Positions 33,939 through 43,135 of a stretch of DNA of 64,000 bases are shown piece after piece. Origin of the DNA: a gamma proteobacterium NOR5-3. Lineage in GTDB: Bacteria > Pseudomonadota > Gammaproteobacteria > Pseudomonadales > Halieaceae. How positions within the stretch are numbered: position 1 is the first letter of the stretch; every line of letters starts with the position of its first letter. The translations under genes were made by a program, and so were the position numbers. The notes beneath the pieces were generated by a model. The model saw nothing but the letters and a program-made list of their open reading frames with translations, was not told the DNA's origin and searched no databases. Location: positions 1,787,738-1,851,737 of the forward strand of contig DS999405.1 of the NCBI GenBank assembly GCA_000158155.1. Reading direction: 5' to 3'.

Positions 33939-34556
33939 ATGAAAGCTCTAGCCAAATACTTGCTGCATCTGATCGCGATAGTGGTAGTGCTGCCTCTGTT
34001 GATGGTTGATCGCTGCTTCCTACTTGTAGGCGCCGCAAACGGCTCCTTCGTTGGCTGCTCACAGCTTTTGAGCCTTGTTCCAGGCAAAACAGGAAGCTAT
34101 CTACGCATAGCCTTTTTTCGGTTTGCCATGAAAAAGTGCCATCGAGATTGCTTTATTGGCTTCGGTACCCTCTTTTCTCAGCGCGATACGGTCATCTGTA
34201 AAGGCGTTTATATCGGCCCCCAATGCAACATAGGCGCCTGCCGCATCGGCCAGCACACGCTCATCGCCAGTGGCGTGCACATAATGAGTGGAACGGGGCA
34301 ACACCGATTTGATGATTTAGAAACGCCAATCCGCGATCAAGGTGGACACTTCGAGACGGTGACGATCGGTGAAGACTGCTGGTTGGGCAACGCTAGTCTC
34401 ATCATGGCCCATGTCGGTGACAAGACAGTGGTAGGAGCAGGTTCAGTGGTAAACAAACCTCTGGACGTCTACGTGATCGCCGCTGGCAACCCCGCGCGCG
34501 TATTGAAAACCCGGCTCGCCGAGACACCGTCTGGTCAACCTTCCGCATCAGCCTGA
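33939..34556 (+). CDS. left-handed beta-helix (hexapeptide) acyltransferase
   Basis: The 205-residue protein has an N-terminal hydrophobic segment (about residues 8-30) and hexapeptide repeats (YIGPQCNIGACRIGQHTLIA). The active-site-like part is GVHIMSGTGQHRFDD, and the C-terminal coil is VTIGEDCWLGNASLI ... VVGAGSVVNKPL. It should transfer an acyl group, often acetyl, to a sugar hydroxyl during exopolysaccharide synthesis on the cytoplasmic face. It starts the long rightward operon and is 13 bases before the next gene. The precise acceptor is unknown. Confidence 0.85.
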   Translation: MKALAKYLLHLIAIVVVLPLLMVDRCFLLVGAANGSFVGCSQLLSLVPGKTGSYLRIAFFRFAMKKCHRDCFIGFGTLFSQRDTVICKGVYIGPQCNIGACRIGQHTLIASGVHIMSGTGQHRFDDLETPIRDQGGHFETVTIGEDCWLGNASLIMAHVGDKTVVGAGSVVNKPLDVYVIAAGNPARVLKTRLAETPSGQPSASA

Positions 34557-34569
34557 GATACCAGGCACT

Positions 34570-35682
34570 ATGAAAAACGCCTTGCAGCAAGCTGAATTCG
34601 ATATGGATGGGTACCAGGTATCTATACATCCTGCCGCTCTATCCTCGGAATTGGAAACCGACTGGCGAGCATTACAAACTCGTGTTAATCCCCATGTTTT
34701 TCTCGATTGGCTATGGATTAGCACCTGGCTGGAGAGCTACGCACCCGATGCGAGGGTGTTGCGTATAAAACAGGCAGGAGAGTTAAAGGCAGTGGGGGTT
34801 TTCGGCCTTACATCCGAATCGCGTCATGGGTTGCTGCAGTCTACGGTAGCCCTCTTGCATCAAACCGGCGTACACCACAAAGATCAGATTTGGATTGAGT
34901 ACAACGGCCTTTTGGCAACAGAGGGACACGAAGACAGCGCCCTGGCGGCCGCGATCAAAGTTTTGCAGCAGCACTGTGAAGAAATCAGGCTATCGATGCT
35001 GCCCAAGCAACTCGCTATCGGCCTGAATGAACATCTAACTCACACGCACAGCGAATACGAAGTTCAGGGCTTTAAAACCTGCCTTGCCACGCTCAAAAAC
35101 ACACAAACAAGCGTTATTGAATCGCTATCTGCCAACACCCGCCACCAGCTAAGGCGCTCACTAAGACGCTATGAGCAGGCCTATGGTCCCCACCAGCTCA
35201 CTGCCGCAACATCTGCGGATGAAGCTTTGGTTTTTTTTGAAGACGCCGGCCCATGGCACAAGTCCCGCTGGCCCGACAGCGGCTTTAGTAACCCCGCGTT
35301 CCTAAAATTCCACAAGATCCTGATAAAACGTGGATTTGATCACGGAACCGTGCAGCTCTTTCGCCTAAGCTTTGGAGAACGACTTGTAGGCGTGTTCTAC
35401 TTCTTGATCTCTGGCCGTCAGGTTTACTTTTACCTGCAGGGCGTACGCAGAGAGGCCGACGGTAAACTCAAACCCGGGCTGACCGGCCATTGGCTGCTAA
35501 TGCAACATTTTCTGGAGCAGGACATGGACGTCTACGACTTTATGGGCGGAGAGAGTCAATACAAGCAACAATTGTCGAATGTTCAAAACAGTTTTGTGAC
35601 AATGCGGGTGCACAACGGTGCGCTTAAATTCAGGGTGGAAGATCGTCTCCGTCAGCTCAAGCATCGCCTCCTTGGATCTTAA
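34570..35682 (+). CDS. GNAT-fold (BioF2/CelD-like) acyltransferase
   Basis: This 370-residue protein is of the GNAT_acetyltransf_6 / FemAB-like type. It has RHQLRRSLRRYEQ near residue 190, GERLVGVFYFLI near residue 270 and DFMGGESQYKQQLS near residue 318. Related proteins occur in exosortase-linked exopolysaccharide loci. Transfer of an amino acid or acyl group to a sugar or precursor is likely, but the substrate is unknown. It lies six bases before the exosortase gene. A second FemAB-like gene lies at 43136-44305, so the locus carries two divergent members. Confidence 0.82.
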   Translation: MKNALQQAEFDMDGYQVSIHPAALSSELETDWRALQTRVNPHVFLDWLWISTWLESYAPDARVLRIKQAGELKAVGVFGLTSESRHGLLQSTVALLHQTGVHHKDQIWIEYNGLLATEGHEDSALAAAIKVLQQHCEEIRLSMLPKQLAIGLNEHLTHTHSEYEVQGFKTCLATLKNTQTSVIESLSANTRHQLRRSLRRYEQAYGPHQLTAATSADEALVFFEDAGPWHKSRWPDSGFSNPAFLKFHKILIKRGFDHGTVQLFRLSFGERLVGVFYFLISGRQVYFYLQGVRREADGKLKPGLTGHWLLMQHFLEQDMDVYDFMGGESQYKQQLSNVQNSFVTMRVHNGALKFRVEDRLRQLKHRLLGS

Positions 35683-35688
35683 AGAGCC

Positions 35689-37236
35689 ATGCTGCAAACA
35701 CTGAGAGATGACTGGGCCAAAGTACCCGCCCTCACGCCACTGCTGGTTATTCTACTGGCGGTACCCGCTGTATTTTACGCGACGACCGCGTCTATGGCTG
35801 CAATCTGGGTAAACAATGAGACCTTTACTCATGGCTTTTTAATACTGCCCATCACCCTGTGGCTCATCTGGGAACAGCGCGAGCGAATTGCATCGACACC
35901 CTTGAATCGTGATATGCGTGCGCTGATTGCACTGGTGCCCACATTGCTGCTTTGGACACTGGCCACACTAATTGATGTCGCGGTGGTACAGCAGCTAGCC
36001 ATGGTTGCACTCGTTCCGCTCACCGTATGGCTGCTTTTGGGTTTACCGCTAGCACTGGCGCTGCTGTTCCCTCTGCTATACCTGTTTTTTGCGGTGCCTC
36101 TGGGCCAGAGTCTCATCCCGCCCATGATGGAGTTCACTGCAGACTTTACCGTTTACATGGTGCAATTCTCCGGAGTCCCCATTTTTAGAGATGGCCTGTC
36201 TTTTCAACTACCCAGTGGTAACTGGTCAGTCGTAGAAGAATGTAGCGGCGTACGCTACCTGATAGCCTCGGCAGCGCTGGGCACCATTTACGCGTACATC
36301 ACGTACGCCTCGCTTAAAAAGCGCGCTGCCTTTATTGCGGCGTCGCTCATCGTGCCCATCATTGCCAATGGCTTTAGGGCCTATGGCATAGTGATGATCG
36401 GGCACTTATCGGGCATGCAATACGCAGTGGGTGCCGACCACCTGCTCTATGGCTGGGTGTTCTTCGGCCTGGTGATTTTCGTGCTGTTCTGGGTAGGCGG
36501 GTTCTGGGCCGACAGCACCGACCCTGCGGCCAAAAGCGTTGAGCAGAACGGGAACCATGGTTCACAAGAAGATAACGATCGTGGTATTTCATCGATTACA
36601 ACTTTTAGCGCAGTAGTGCTCGGCTCACTACTTGTTTTAAATTTAGGCGTGCAGACCCTTGCGGGCCAGCACCCTGACTTGCCAGGCAGCGCGAATCTTG
36701 CGCTGCCGGCCTCAGCCGGCGATTGGATTCTCGACTCCGAACAGTCGTTGTCGACCTGGACTCCGCTTTTTCAGAACCCGGACCTCCAAGCAACAGGCAC
36801 GTACCGAAGAGGCTCCCAAGCGGTGTCCTTGCACATTGGCTACTTCCACAGCCAGCGTCAGGGAGCCGAAGCAGTATCCTCCGTTAATCAACTAACAGAC
36901 CCCTACGGCGGCGATTGGAAGCTCATTGCCAGCCGAGTCGCTAAGGGCTCCAGCTCTGCGGTCAACGAAGCGGAACTTGCGCTAGGGGGTCAAAAGCTCA
37001 TTGTGTGGCAGGCTTACCTAGTCGCTGACCGCCTCATTGCCAACGCGTATCTGGCCAAACTCTACGAAGCCATCGCCCTACTCCAGGGCCGGCGCGAAGG
37101 AGCCTACCTGACGCTGTCTACGCCCTCCGATGCTTCACCATCGGAGCTCCGGCAAAGACTGGACAGTGCATGGCAAGCGTTGACGCCGTCAGTGATGGCC
37201 GGTGTTAACGCGGTACCCAAGCAGTCTGCGCAGTAG
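35689..37236 (+). CDS. xrtA: exosortase A fused to EpsI domain
   Basis: The 515-residue polytopic membrane protein has the exosortase catalytic residues: Cys185 in EECSGVR, Arg230 in NGFRAY and His251 in GADHLLYGW. About eight TM helices cover residues 15-275. Residues from about 305 to 500 form an EpsI-type periplasmic domain (AGDWILDSE ... GTYRRGSQAVSLHIGYF), as is common for XrtA. It is predicted to cut PEP-CTERM proteins at the Pro-x-Pro motif and pass them to the cell surface. The window holds three intact and one broken substrate gene. Its 3' end is 16 bases from the next start. Confidence 0.95.
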   Translation: MLQTLRDDWAKVPALTPLLVILLAVPAVFYATTASMAAIWVNNETFTHGFLILPITLWLIWEQRERIASTPLNRDMRALIALVPTLLLWTLATLIDVAVVQQLAMVALVPLTVWLLLGLPLALALLFPLLYLFFAVPLGQSLIPPMMEFTADFTVYMVQFSGVPIFRDGLSFQLPSGNWSVVEECSGVRYLIASAALGTIYAYITYASLKKRAAFIAASLIVPIIANGFRAYGIVMIGHLSGMQYAVGADHLLYGWVFFGLVIFVLFWVGGFWADSTDPAAKSVEQNGNHGSQEDNDRGISSITTFSAVVLGSLLVLNLGVQTLAGQHPDLPGSANLALPASAGDWILDSEQSLSTWTPLFQNPDLQATGTYRRGSQAVSLHIGYFHSQRQGAEAVSSVNQLTDPYGGDWKLIASRVAKGSSSAVNEAELALGGQKLIVWQAYLVADRLIANAYLAKLYEAIALLQGRREGAYLTLSTPSDASPSELRQRLDSAWQALTPSVMAGVNAVPKQSAQ

Positions 37237-37252
37237 TCCCTTGAGTCTGGAT

Positions 37253-39832
37253 ATGTCCGAAGAGGTTATGTTTCCTGTCGCCGTTTTAAGAGAGAGGCAG
37301 GGCCGACCAGGCGTGCTGCCACTGCAATTTGGCGTACCAATGCCGCAGGGCGTTTGCTTTAACCATCGCAAGTTGGCCCTGAGCAATGCCAACGGTGAGA
37401 TGCTCAACGCCCGGCTGCAGGTAACCGCCTTATGGCCGGACAACAGCATTCAATGGATTTTGGTGCGCATGCAGCAATCGCTGGCGCCGACCGAAGCCCT
37501 ATCGGTTGGAGTAGCCCGACGCCCTGTTCCCAGTCATGTAGCACCGGCTCAAGAAACCTTGCGGCTGAGCGAAGACAACGGCGGCTTTACGATTACCGAT
37601 CGGGAGCAAACCCTGCGCTTTGAAGCCGATGAGCTCGGCGCCTTCAGCTACGGCTCTCTGCGAGGCGCCGTGCAGGCCACTATTGCTGGGCACAATTATG
37701 CATTCGAGCTTGAAAACAGCAGTTACGAGCGCGTAACCGGACCCGACGGGCTTATCGCTATTGCCCTACGGTTTTACGGACAAATCACAACCGACAACGG
37801 GCAAACACTCAACTGTCGATATCGCGCGACCGTTTATGCAGATGGACGCATTGACGGAGACCTCAGTATTCATAACCCGTCTGCCGCATGCCACCCTGGG
37901 GGGCTTTGGGATCTCGGTGACCCCAACAGCGTGCGACTCGATAGCGCATCTATCACCTTGCGATGGCCTGACGACAAAGCCGTCGACGGAGCATTCGTCA
38001 CAGGGCCTGAGGACGATGCCGTACTGCTCGACGGCTCGATGTCACTGGTCCAGCACAGCAGTGGCGGCGAGCACTGGGACAGCCCCGTACATATCGACCA
38101 CCGGGGCCGCATCCCCTTTGCCGAACCCGGCTTTACTCTGCGCCAGGGTGATGCCGCATCCCGCGGACGGCGCGCAGACCCCGCCATAACGGTAAACACG
38201 GGCCAGGAAAACGTCACTGCACGAATTCACGACTTTTGGCAGCGTTTTCCCACGGGTTTGACGGCTGGGCCGGGGGAGCTAACCCTGAATCTGCTGCCCA
38301 AGCTGGACTACGCTCACGAGTTACAGCCCGGGGAGCGCTTTAGCCAGGCCTTCACCTTGTTATTAGCTGGGCAAGCTACTCCAGCAGACACAAAACTCGC
38401 GTATTTACAGCCCGAAGTCACTCTTGATCCCACCCACGTGGCACGCTGCGATCTGCCGCTGATCGGCACCGCGGCAACGATCAACGACCGTATCGGCGAC
38501 CTGATTGCACAGGGGCTTGATGGCCATCGCTCCTTTGTCGCCAAGCGAGAAGCTATCGACGAGTACGGCTGGCGACACTACGGCGAACTATACGCAGATC
38601 ACGAAACAGACAATTACGCGGGCGACGGCCTGTTCGTGTCCCATTACAACAACCAGTACGATCCGCTGATGGGTTTTATACGCCAGTCTTTGGTAGCACC
38701 GGACGTCCGCTGGAGCAACCTTGCCATGGATCTGGCCCGGCATGTTGTCGATATCGATATCTACGGAACCGATGAAGACCGCCCAGAATACAACCGTGGG
38801 CTTTTTTGGCACACGGACCATTACCTGCCCGCCGAGACCGCGACGCATCGCTCCTATTCAAAACGCCAGCCCGCCAATGCCTACGACGGCCATGCTCATG
38901 GCGGCGGCCCCGGTGGCCAGCACTGCTATACAGCGGGCCTGCTGCACCATTACCTGCTGACCGGCGAAGAGGATTCGCGAGACGCGCTGTACGGGCTCAA
39001 GCACTGGATACGGGCGGTGTACGAAGGCTCGGGCATGCTGATCGATATTGCCCTGGCAATAAAAAACCACAACCAACCCGGCCTAAAAAACCACCTAACA
39101 GGTCAATACCCGCTAGACCGGGGCGTAGCCAACTACCTGAACGCCCTGCTGGACTGCTTTGCGCTAGATCACAGTGCCTCGACCTTGCGTCAGGTAGAGC
39201 ACATCATTCGCCACACGGTGCACCCCAGTGACGCAATTGAAACGCGAGACCTTGGCAACGTAGAAGACTGCTGGTTTTACGTGGTGTGTTTGCAGGCCCT
39301 TGCGCGCTACCTGCAGGTAAAAGCCTCTCGGGAGCAACACGATGAGGCCTTCTTGTATGCGCGCGACACGCTGCTGCATTACGCTGACTGGATGCTTACC
39401 CACGAGGCGCCGTACCTTCACAAACCCGAGATCCTGGAGTTTCCTAACCATACCTGGGCCGCTCAGGACCTTCGCAAAGCCAACGTCTTGTTTGAGGCCG
39501 CCTACTTTTCGCCCGACGATCCGGAGCCCTATGAGATAAAGGCGCGGGAGTTTGTGGATTACGTAGCGGACACCCTCAGCAACTCAGACACGTTACACTA
39601 CACTCGTATCCAGGCATTGCTATTGCAGAACCTTTCGCCCACCCGGGCGCGCTTCAGGCCGAAAGAACCATTCCCCCCAAAGCATGATTGGCCCGAGAAT
39701 GTCAGCGCCGGCGTGTTCCGCCAGATGGCCAATCTGACAGGCATGCTCTGGCGGGCATTACGCGACCTGCAACCTCGACGTGAGTATGCCGGCATAAAGC
39801 GTTTGCTTTCGGGCACCGAGGGCATGGACTGA
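37253..39832 (+). CDS. PcRGLX/YetA-like protein (rhamnogalacturonan-lyase-like)
   Basis: The 859-residue protein has an N-terminal RIFT-barrel-like domain with the family signature LQFGVPMPQG (near residue 25) and LWPDNSIQWILVRM (near residue 65). A central beta domain follows, then a C-terminal alpha/alpha-toroid-like region (about 430-850) rich in His and Trp (HAHGGGPGGQHCY). It resembles the exo-rhamnogalacturonan lyase (PL26, PcRGLX) superfamily. No signal peptide is visible, so it may act in the cytoplasm or be exported otherwise. It overlaps the following glycosyltransferase by one base and thus belongs to the exopolysaccharide operon. Possible roles are trimming or turnover of the polymer. 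The ATG at 37253 was chosen over an upstream GTG-like start inside the exosortase gene. Confidence 0.72.
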   Translation: MSEEVMFPVAVLRERQGRPGVLPLQFGVPMPQGVCFNHRKLALSNANGEMLNARLQVTALWPDNSIQWILVRMQQSLAPTEALSVGVARRPVPSHVAPAQETLRLSEDNGGFTITDREQTLRFEADELGAFSYGSLRGAVQATIAGHNYAFELENSSYERVTGPDGLIAIALRFYGQITTDNGQTLNCRYRATVYADGRIDGDLSIHNPSAACHPGGLWDLGDPNSVRLDSASITLRWPDDKAVDGAFVTGPEDDAVLLDGSMSLVQHSSGGEHWDSPVHIDHRGRIPFAEPGFTLRQGDAASRGRRADPAITVNTGQENVTARIHDFWQRFPTGLTAGPGELTLNLLPKLDYAHELQPGERFSQAFTLLLAGQATPADTKLAYLQPEVTLDPTHVARCDLPLIGTAATINDRIGDLIAQGLDGHRSFVAKREAIDEYGWRHYGELYADHETDNYAGDGLFVSHYNNQYDPLMGFIRQSLVAPDVRWSNLAMDLARHVVDIDIYGTDEDRPEYNRGLFWHTDHYLPAETATHRSYSKRQPANAYDGHAHGGGPGGQHCYTAGLLHHYLLTGEEDSRDALYGLKHWIRAVYEGSGMLIDIALAIKNHNQPGLKNHLTGQYPLDRGVANYLNALLDCFALDHSASTLRQVEHIIRHTVHPSDAIETRDLGNVEDCWFYVVCLQALARYLQVKASREQHDEAFLYARDTLLHYADWMLTHEAPYLHKPEILEFPNHTWAAQDLRKANVLFEAAYFSPDDPEPYEIKAREFVDYVADTLSNSDTLHYTRIQALLLQNLSPTRARFRPKEPFPPKHDWPENVSAGVFRQMANLTGMLWRALRDLQPRREYAGIKRLLSGTEGMD

Positions 39833-40830
39833 TGACTGGCTCAATTACAGCCACATCCACACCCACAATATCCCCAGGCGTGACGTTTGTGATTCCTCAT
39901 AAGGGACGCGAACACTTTTTACGGGAGACCCTGAAGGGAATTGATGCGCTTAGCGGCACGACTGCGCGAGAAGTCATTCTGGTCACACAAAATCAGGCAC
40001 TTGAGCCAGATACGCTTATCGCCGCCGGATCAACACCTCTTAAGGTACTACATGCAGACGAGCGTCTTACGATCTCGGCCCTGCGCAATCATGGCGTAAC
40101 GAAGAGTACGCACACACACTTAGCCTTTCTGGACGCGGACATAGTCCTGTCCTCTAACTGGTTATCCATGCTGCTACCAATGCTTGATAACGATGACGTC
40201 GCCCTTGTCAGTGCCATGCAAGTCAATGGACCCGAGGCACCACCACTGGAACAGATCCGTACCGCGCTGAGCAATGCCACGGTGAACGCAGCGGTAGACT
40301 TTTTACCCGGGCGTAACTTGCTCATGCACCGCGAGACCTTTGATGCCGTGGCCGGATTCCCTGAGCACTTGGTCACCTGCGAGGACTACTACTTTACCGA
40401 TCGCGTTGCCGCCTTGGGCACCCTTTGGTACTCCAGCGAGGCAAGCTATGTCCATTTGGGCGAAGACAAACGCCTGAACGAAATGTTCAAAAAAGAAATC
40501 TGGCGAGGCCAGTCGAACCTGCTTTCTCTCAAGGGCCGGCGCATAGAGCCAGGAGAGTGGCCAAGCTTTGTGGTGCCATTTTGGGTATCGTCCCTGCTCA
40601 TACTCTCCGTCGTACTTACCATGGCAGGCGAGACGAGCACCGCTTTGATCGCTTTAGTGTTGGGTGCTCTGCCCTTTGTCGCGTATGTGACACGGCTCTA
40701 CTTTTTGGCGCAGCGCCGCATCGGCATTCACCACATCATTGCCTTTTACGGTTACTATTTTCCTGCGCGCGCCTGGGGCACCTTGGTGGGCGCTTTTCGC
40801 AGTCTGGGCCGGGACCTTCACAATAAATGA
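39832..40830 (+). CDS. family 2 glycosyltransferase with C-terminal membrane anchor
   Basis: This 332-residue GT2 protein has VTFVIPHKGREHFL at the nucleotide-sugar site (residues 18-31), ISALRNHGV, the DxD motif FLDADIVL near residue 98, and VTCEDYYFTDR as the ED(Y) acceptor/base region. Two hydrophobic helices near residues 245-285 anchor it to the inner membrane. It adds a sugar to a lipid-linked intermediate of the exopolysaccharide. Its ATG overlaps the preceding stop (TGATG), showing translational coupling. Confidence 0.88.
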   Translation: MTGSITATSTPTISPGVTFVIPHKGREHFLRETLKGIDALSGTTAREVILVTQNQALEPDTLIAAGSTPLKVLHADERLTISALRNHGVTKSTHTHLAFLDADIVLSSNWLSMLLPMLDNDDVALVSAMQVNGPEAPPLEQIRTALSNATVNAAVDFLPGRNLLMHRETFDAVAGFPEHLVTCEDYYFTDRVAALGTLWYSSEASYVHLGEDKRLNEMFKKEIWRGQSNLLSLKGRRIEPGEWPSFVVPFWVSSLLILSVVLTMAGETSTALIALVLGALPFVAYVTRLYFLAQRRIGIHHIIAFYGYYFPARAWGTLVGAFRSLGRDLHNK

Positions 40831-40872
40831 ATCCATGCAATTGCAGCACAATTTTTGGAACCATCGCCTGTG

Positions 40873-41991
40873 ATGAATGAATCCACTCTAAACGTGCTGC
40901 AGTTTATTTGCCCTACGGGTTTTTATGGGGCGGAACGCTGGATTTTGGCCTTGGTGCGCAATCTGGACAGCACCATGATCAAAAGCGACTTGGCTGTCAC
41001 CCACGAAGACAACAGTCAGAACCTGGAGCTGGTTCGAGAATATCGCGATCAGAACCTGGGCACGGCTTTTGAAGTTCCTATGCAACATCGCTTCGATACC
41101 GGCGTGGTCGGACGGCTCGTCGCGCTCATTAAAGAGCGCAACATCCATATCATCCATACTCACGGATACAAATCAGACATCCTAGGGGTCCTAGCGGCAC
41201 GCCTTGCGGGTGTTAAGTGCGTAACCACGCCGCATGGTTTTGAAAACGCCGATGACCTGAAGCTGCGCTTATACATATGGCTAGGCTGCAAGGCTATGAC
41301 TCGGGCAGATCGCGTGGTGCCCTTGTCCCCTCAGCTCATGCATGACTCCCGACGGGTGGGCGTGCGCGAAGACCGCCTGAGCTATATCCAAAACGGTGTT
41401 GACCTGAGCGAAGTCGAGGCCGAGGCCGAGCGCCCTAGGCCAACAACAAGCAAAAAACGCATCGGCTTTATCGGCCAGTTGATTAGCCGTAAGAACGTTC
41501 CCGACCTGCTGTGGATCTTTAACAAGCTGTGGAGCGAACGCGACGATGTGGAGCTGCACCTGCTGGGAGATGGCGACGAGCGCATGAACCTGGAGATGCA
41601 AGCAGGGATGCTGAGCGCAAGCCCGGATATTCATTTTCTTGGCTTTAGGGATGATCGACTGGAACTGCTGCACAGCTTTGACCTGTTTGTGATGACCTCG
41701 ACGCTCGAAGGCATACCCCGCTGCCTCATGGAAGCCTGCGCCATGGGTGTTCCCGTGGCCGCCTATGATATTCCAGGCATTGATCAGCTTATCAAGCACG
41801 AAGAGACGGGGCTTTTAGCGCCCCTGAAGGACCGCGAAGCCCTCGCGGAGCATTGGAATACTATTCTGAACGATCAGGACGAAGCGCAGCGACTGGCCAC
41901 TAATGCCAAGCAGTATGTTTACGATCATTACGCTGCTTCGCGAATGGCGCGAGAATATCAAGCACTGTTCCAGGACCTGGTGCCGAGTTGA
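40873..41991 (+). CDS. family 4 glycosyltransferase
   Basis: The product has 372 residues from the ATG at 40873; a TTG 18 bases upstream is in frame but less likely. The two Rossmann-like domains show GFYGAERWILALV at the N-terminal acceptor loop, IIHTHGYKSDI, GFIGQLISRKNVP, and LEGIPRCLMEACAMGVPVAA as the EX7E donor-site motif. It is a retaining GT-B enzyme acting in the cytoplasm. It is very close to the next GT4 gene, with a stop/start overlap or a gap of two bases. Confidence 0.88.
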   Translation: MNESTLNVLQFICPTGFYGAERWILALVRNLDSTMIKSDLAVTHEDNSQNLELVREYRDQNLGTAFEVPMQHRFDTGVVGRLVALIKERNIHIIHTHGYKSDILGVLAARLAGVKCVTTPHGFENADDLKLRLYIWLGCKAMTRADRVVPLSPQLMHDSRRVGVREDRLSYIQNGVDLSEVEAEAERPRPTTSKKRIGFIGQLISRKNVPDLLWIFNKLWSERDDVELHLLGDGDERMNLEMQAGMLSASPDIHFLGFRDDRLELLHSFDLFVMTSTLEGIPRCLMEACAMGVPVAAYDIPGIDQLIKHEETGLLAPLKDREALAEHWNTILNDQDEAQRLATNAKQYVYDHYAASRMAREYQALFQDLVPS

Positions 41992-41993
41992 AA

Positions 41994-43130
41994 ATGTCGT
42001 CTACACCAGTGAGGGTTTTACACATCACTTACGATATGCGCATTGGCGGTACTGAGCAGGTCATCCGCAATTTAGTCGAGGCCACGGATGATAGACAGCT
42101 TGTCGTCTCTATATTTTGCATAGAGGAACCGCTCGGCCCCTGGGGTGAAGAACTTCGAAAGAATGGCACAGAAATCCACGGCCGCCCCCGATCACCCGGT
42201 GTCGACTTTCAGCTTATTCTAGCGCTTCGACGTCACGTTCAAGCGCAAAACATTGACGTTGTTCACTGCCACCAATACACACCGTGGGTTTACGGTGCTC
42301 TCGCGTCTGCGGGTCTGAAGAGTAAGGTAATCTTCACCGAACACGGGCGGTTCTACCCTGATGCATCGAGCCCGAAACGACGCTACGTTAACCCGGTATT
42401 GGCGCGGCTGACCGATCACATAACCGCGATCAGTGCGGCCACAAAGCAAGCTTTAGTTGACTATGAATTTTTGAACGCCTCGAAAATAGACGTGATCTAC
42501 AACGGCATAAAAGCACTGCAACCCGAACCAGCCGCAGCAGCGCAACTGCGAGAGAAACTCGGTATTCACTCAGCGGCACCCATTGTCGGCACTATCGCTC
42601 GCCTCGACCCTATAAAGAACCATCTTATGATGCTCGAGGCATTTAGAATAGTGCTCAACGCCCGTCCTGATGCTCGGCTTTTACTGGTGGGCGATGGCGA
42701 AGAACGCGCAAGGATTGAAGAAAAAATCAAAGCACTTGAGCTGAGCGATGCGGTAGTTATGCCCGGCTACCTTACCGATCCAACGGCTTGGCTGGAGCTT
42801 ATGAATGTCTATCTACTGTCATCATTTAGCGAAGGCACATCCATGACGCTTCTTGAAGCCATGAGCCTGGGCAAGCCCTGTGTGGTCACTGCCGTTGGGG
42901 GCAATCCGGAAATCGTAAAAGACCAAATCACCGGCAGCGTGGTCGAGAGCGATAACGCGCCTGCTTTCGCAAACGCCATCTTGACCCAATTAACAGCCAC
43001 CCCTGACCAAGCAGCGAAGATTAAACAGCGATTTAACGAGCTGTTTACTCAACGGGCTATGGCCGAACACTATGCAAAACTTTACTCGGCGAGCGAAACA
43101 ACAGCAACGTTCACCAGTGAGTCGAAGTAG
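41994..43130 (+). CDS. family 4 glycosyltransferase (exosortase A locus type)
   Basis: The product has 378 residues from the ATG at 41994; a TTG start at 41988 would overlap the previous stop. The N-terminal MRIGGTEQVIRNLVE, VVHCHQYTPWVYG, IARLDPIKNHLMM and SEGTSMTLLEAMSLGKP (EX7E) place it in GT4. It resembles the glycosyltransferases that accompany exosortase A. Its stop touches the next gene. The sugar donor is unknown. Confidence 0.88.
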   Translation: MSSTPVRVLHITYDMRIGGTEQVIRNLVEATDDRQLVVSIFCIEEPLGPWGEELRKNGTEIHGRPRSPGVDFQLILALRRHVQAQNIDVVHCHQYTPWVYGALASAGLKSKVIFTEHGRFYPDASSPKRRYVNPVLARLTDHITAISAATKQALVDYEFLNASKIDVIYNGIKALQPEPAAAAQLREKLGIHSAAPIVGTIARLDPIKNHLMMLEAFRIVLNARPDARLLLVGDGEERARIEEKIKALELSDAVVMPGYLTDPTAWLELMNVYLLSSFSEGTSMTLLEAMSLGKPCVVTAVGGNPEIVKDQITGSVVESDNAPAFANAILTQLTATPDQAAKIKQRFNELFTQRAMAEHYAKLYSASETTATFTSESK

Positions 43131-43135
43131 TGGCA

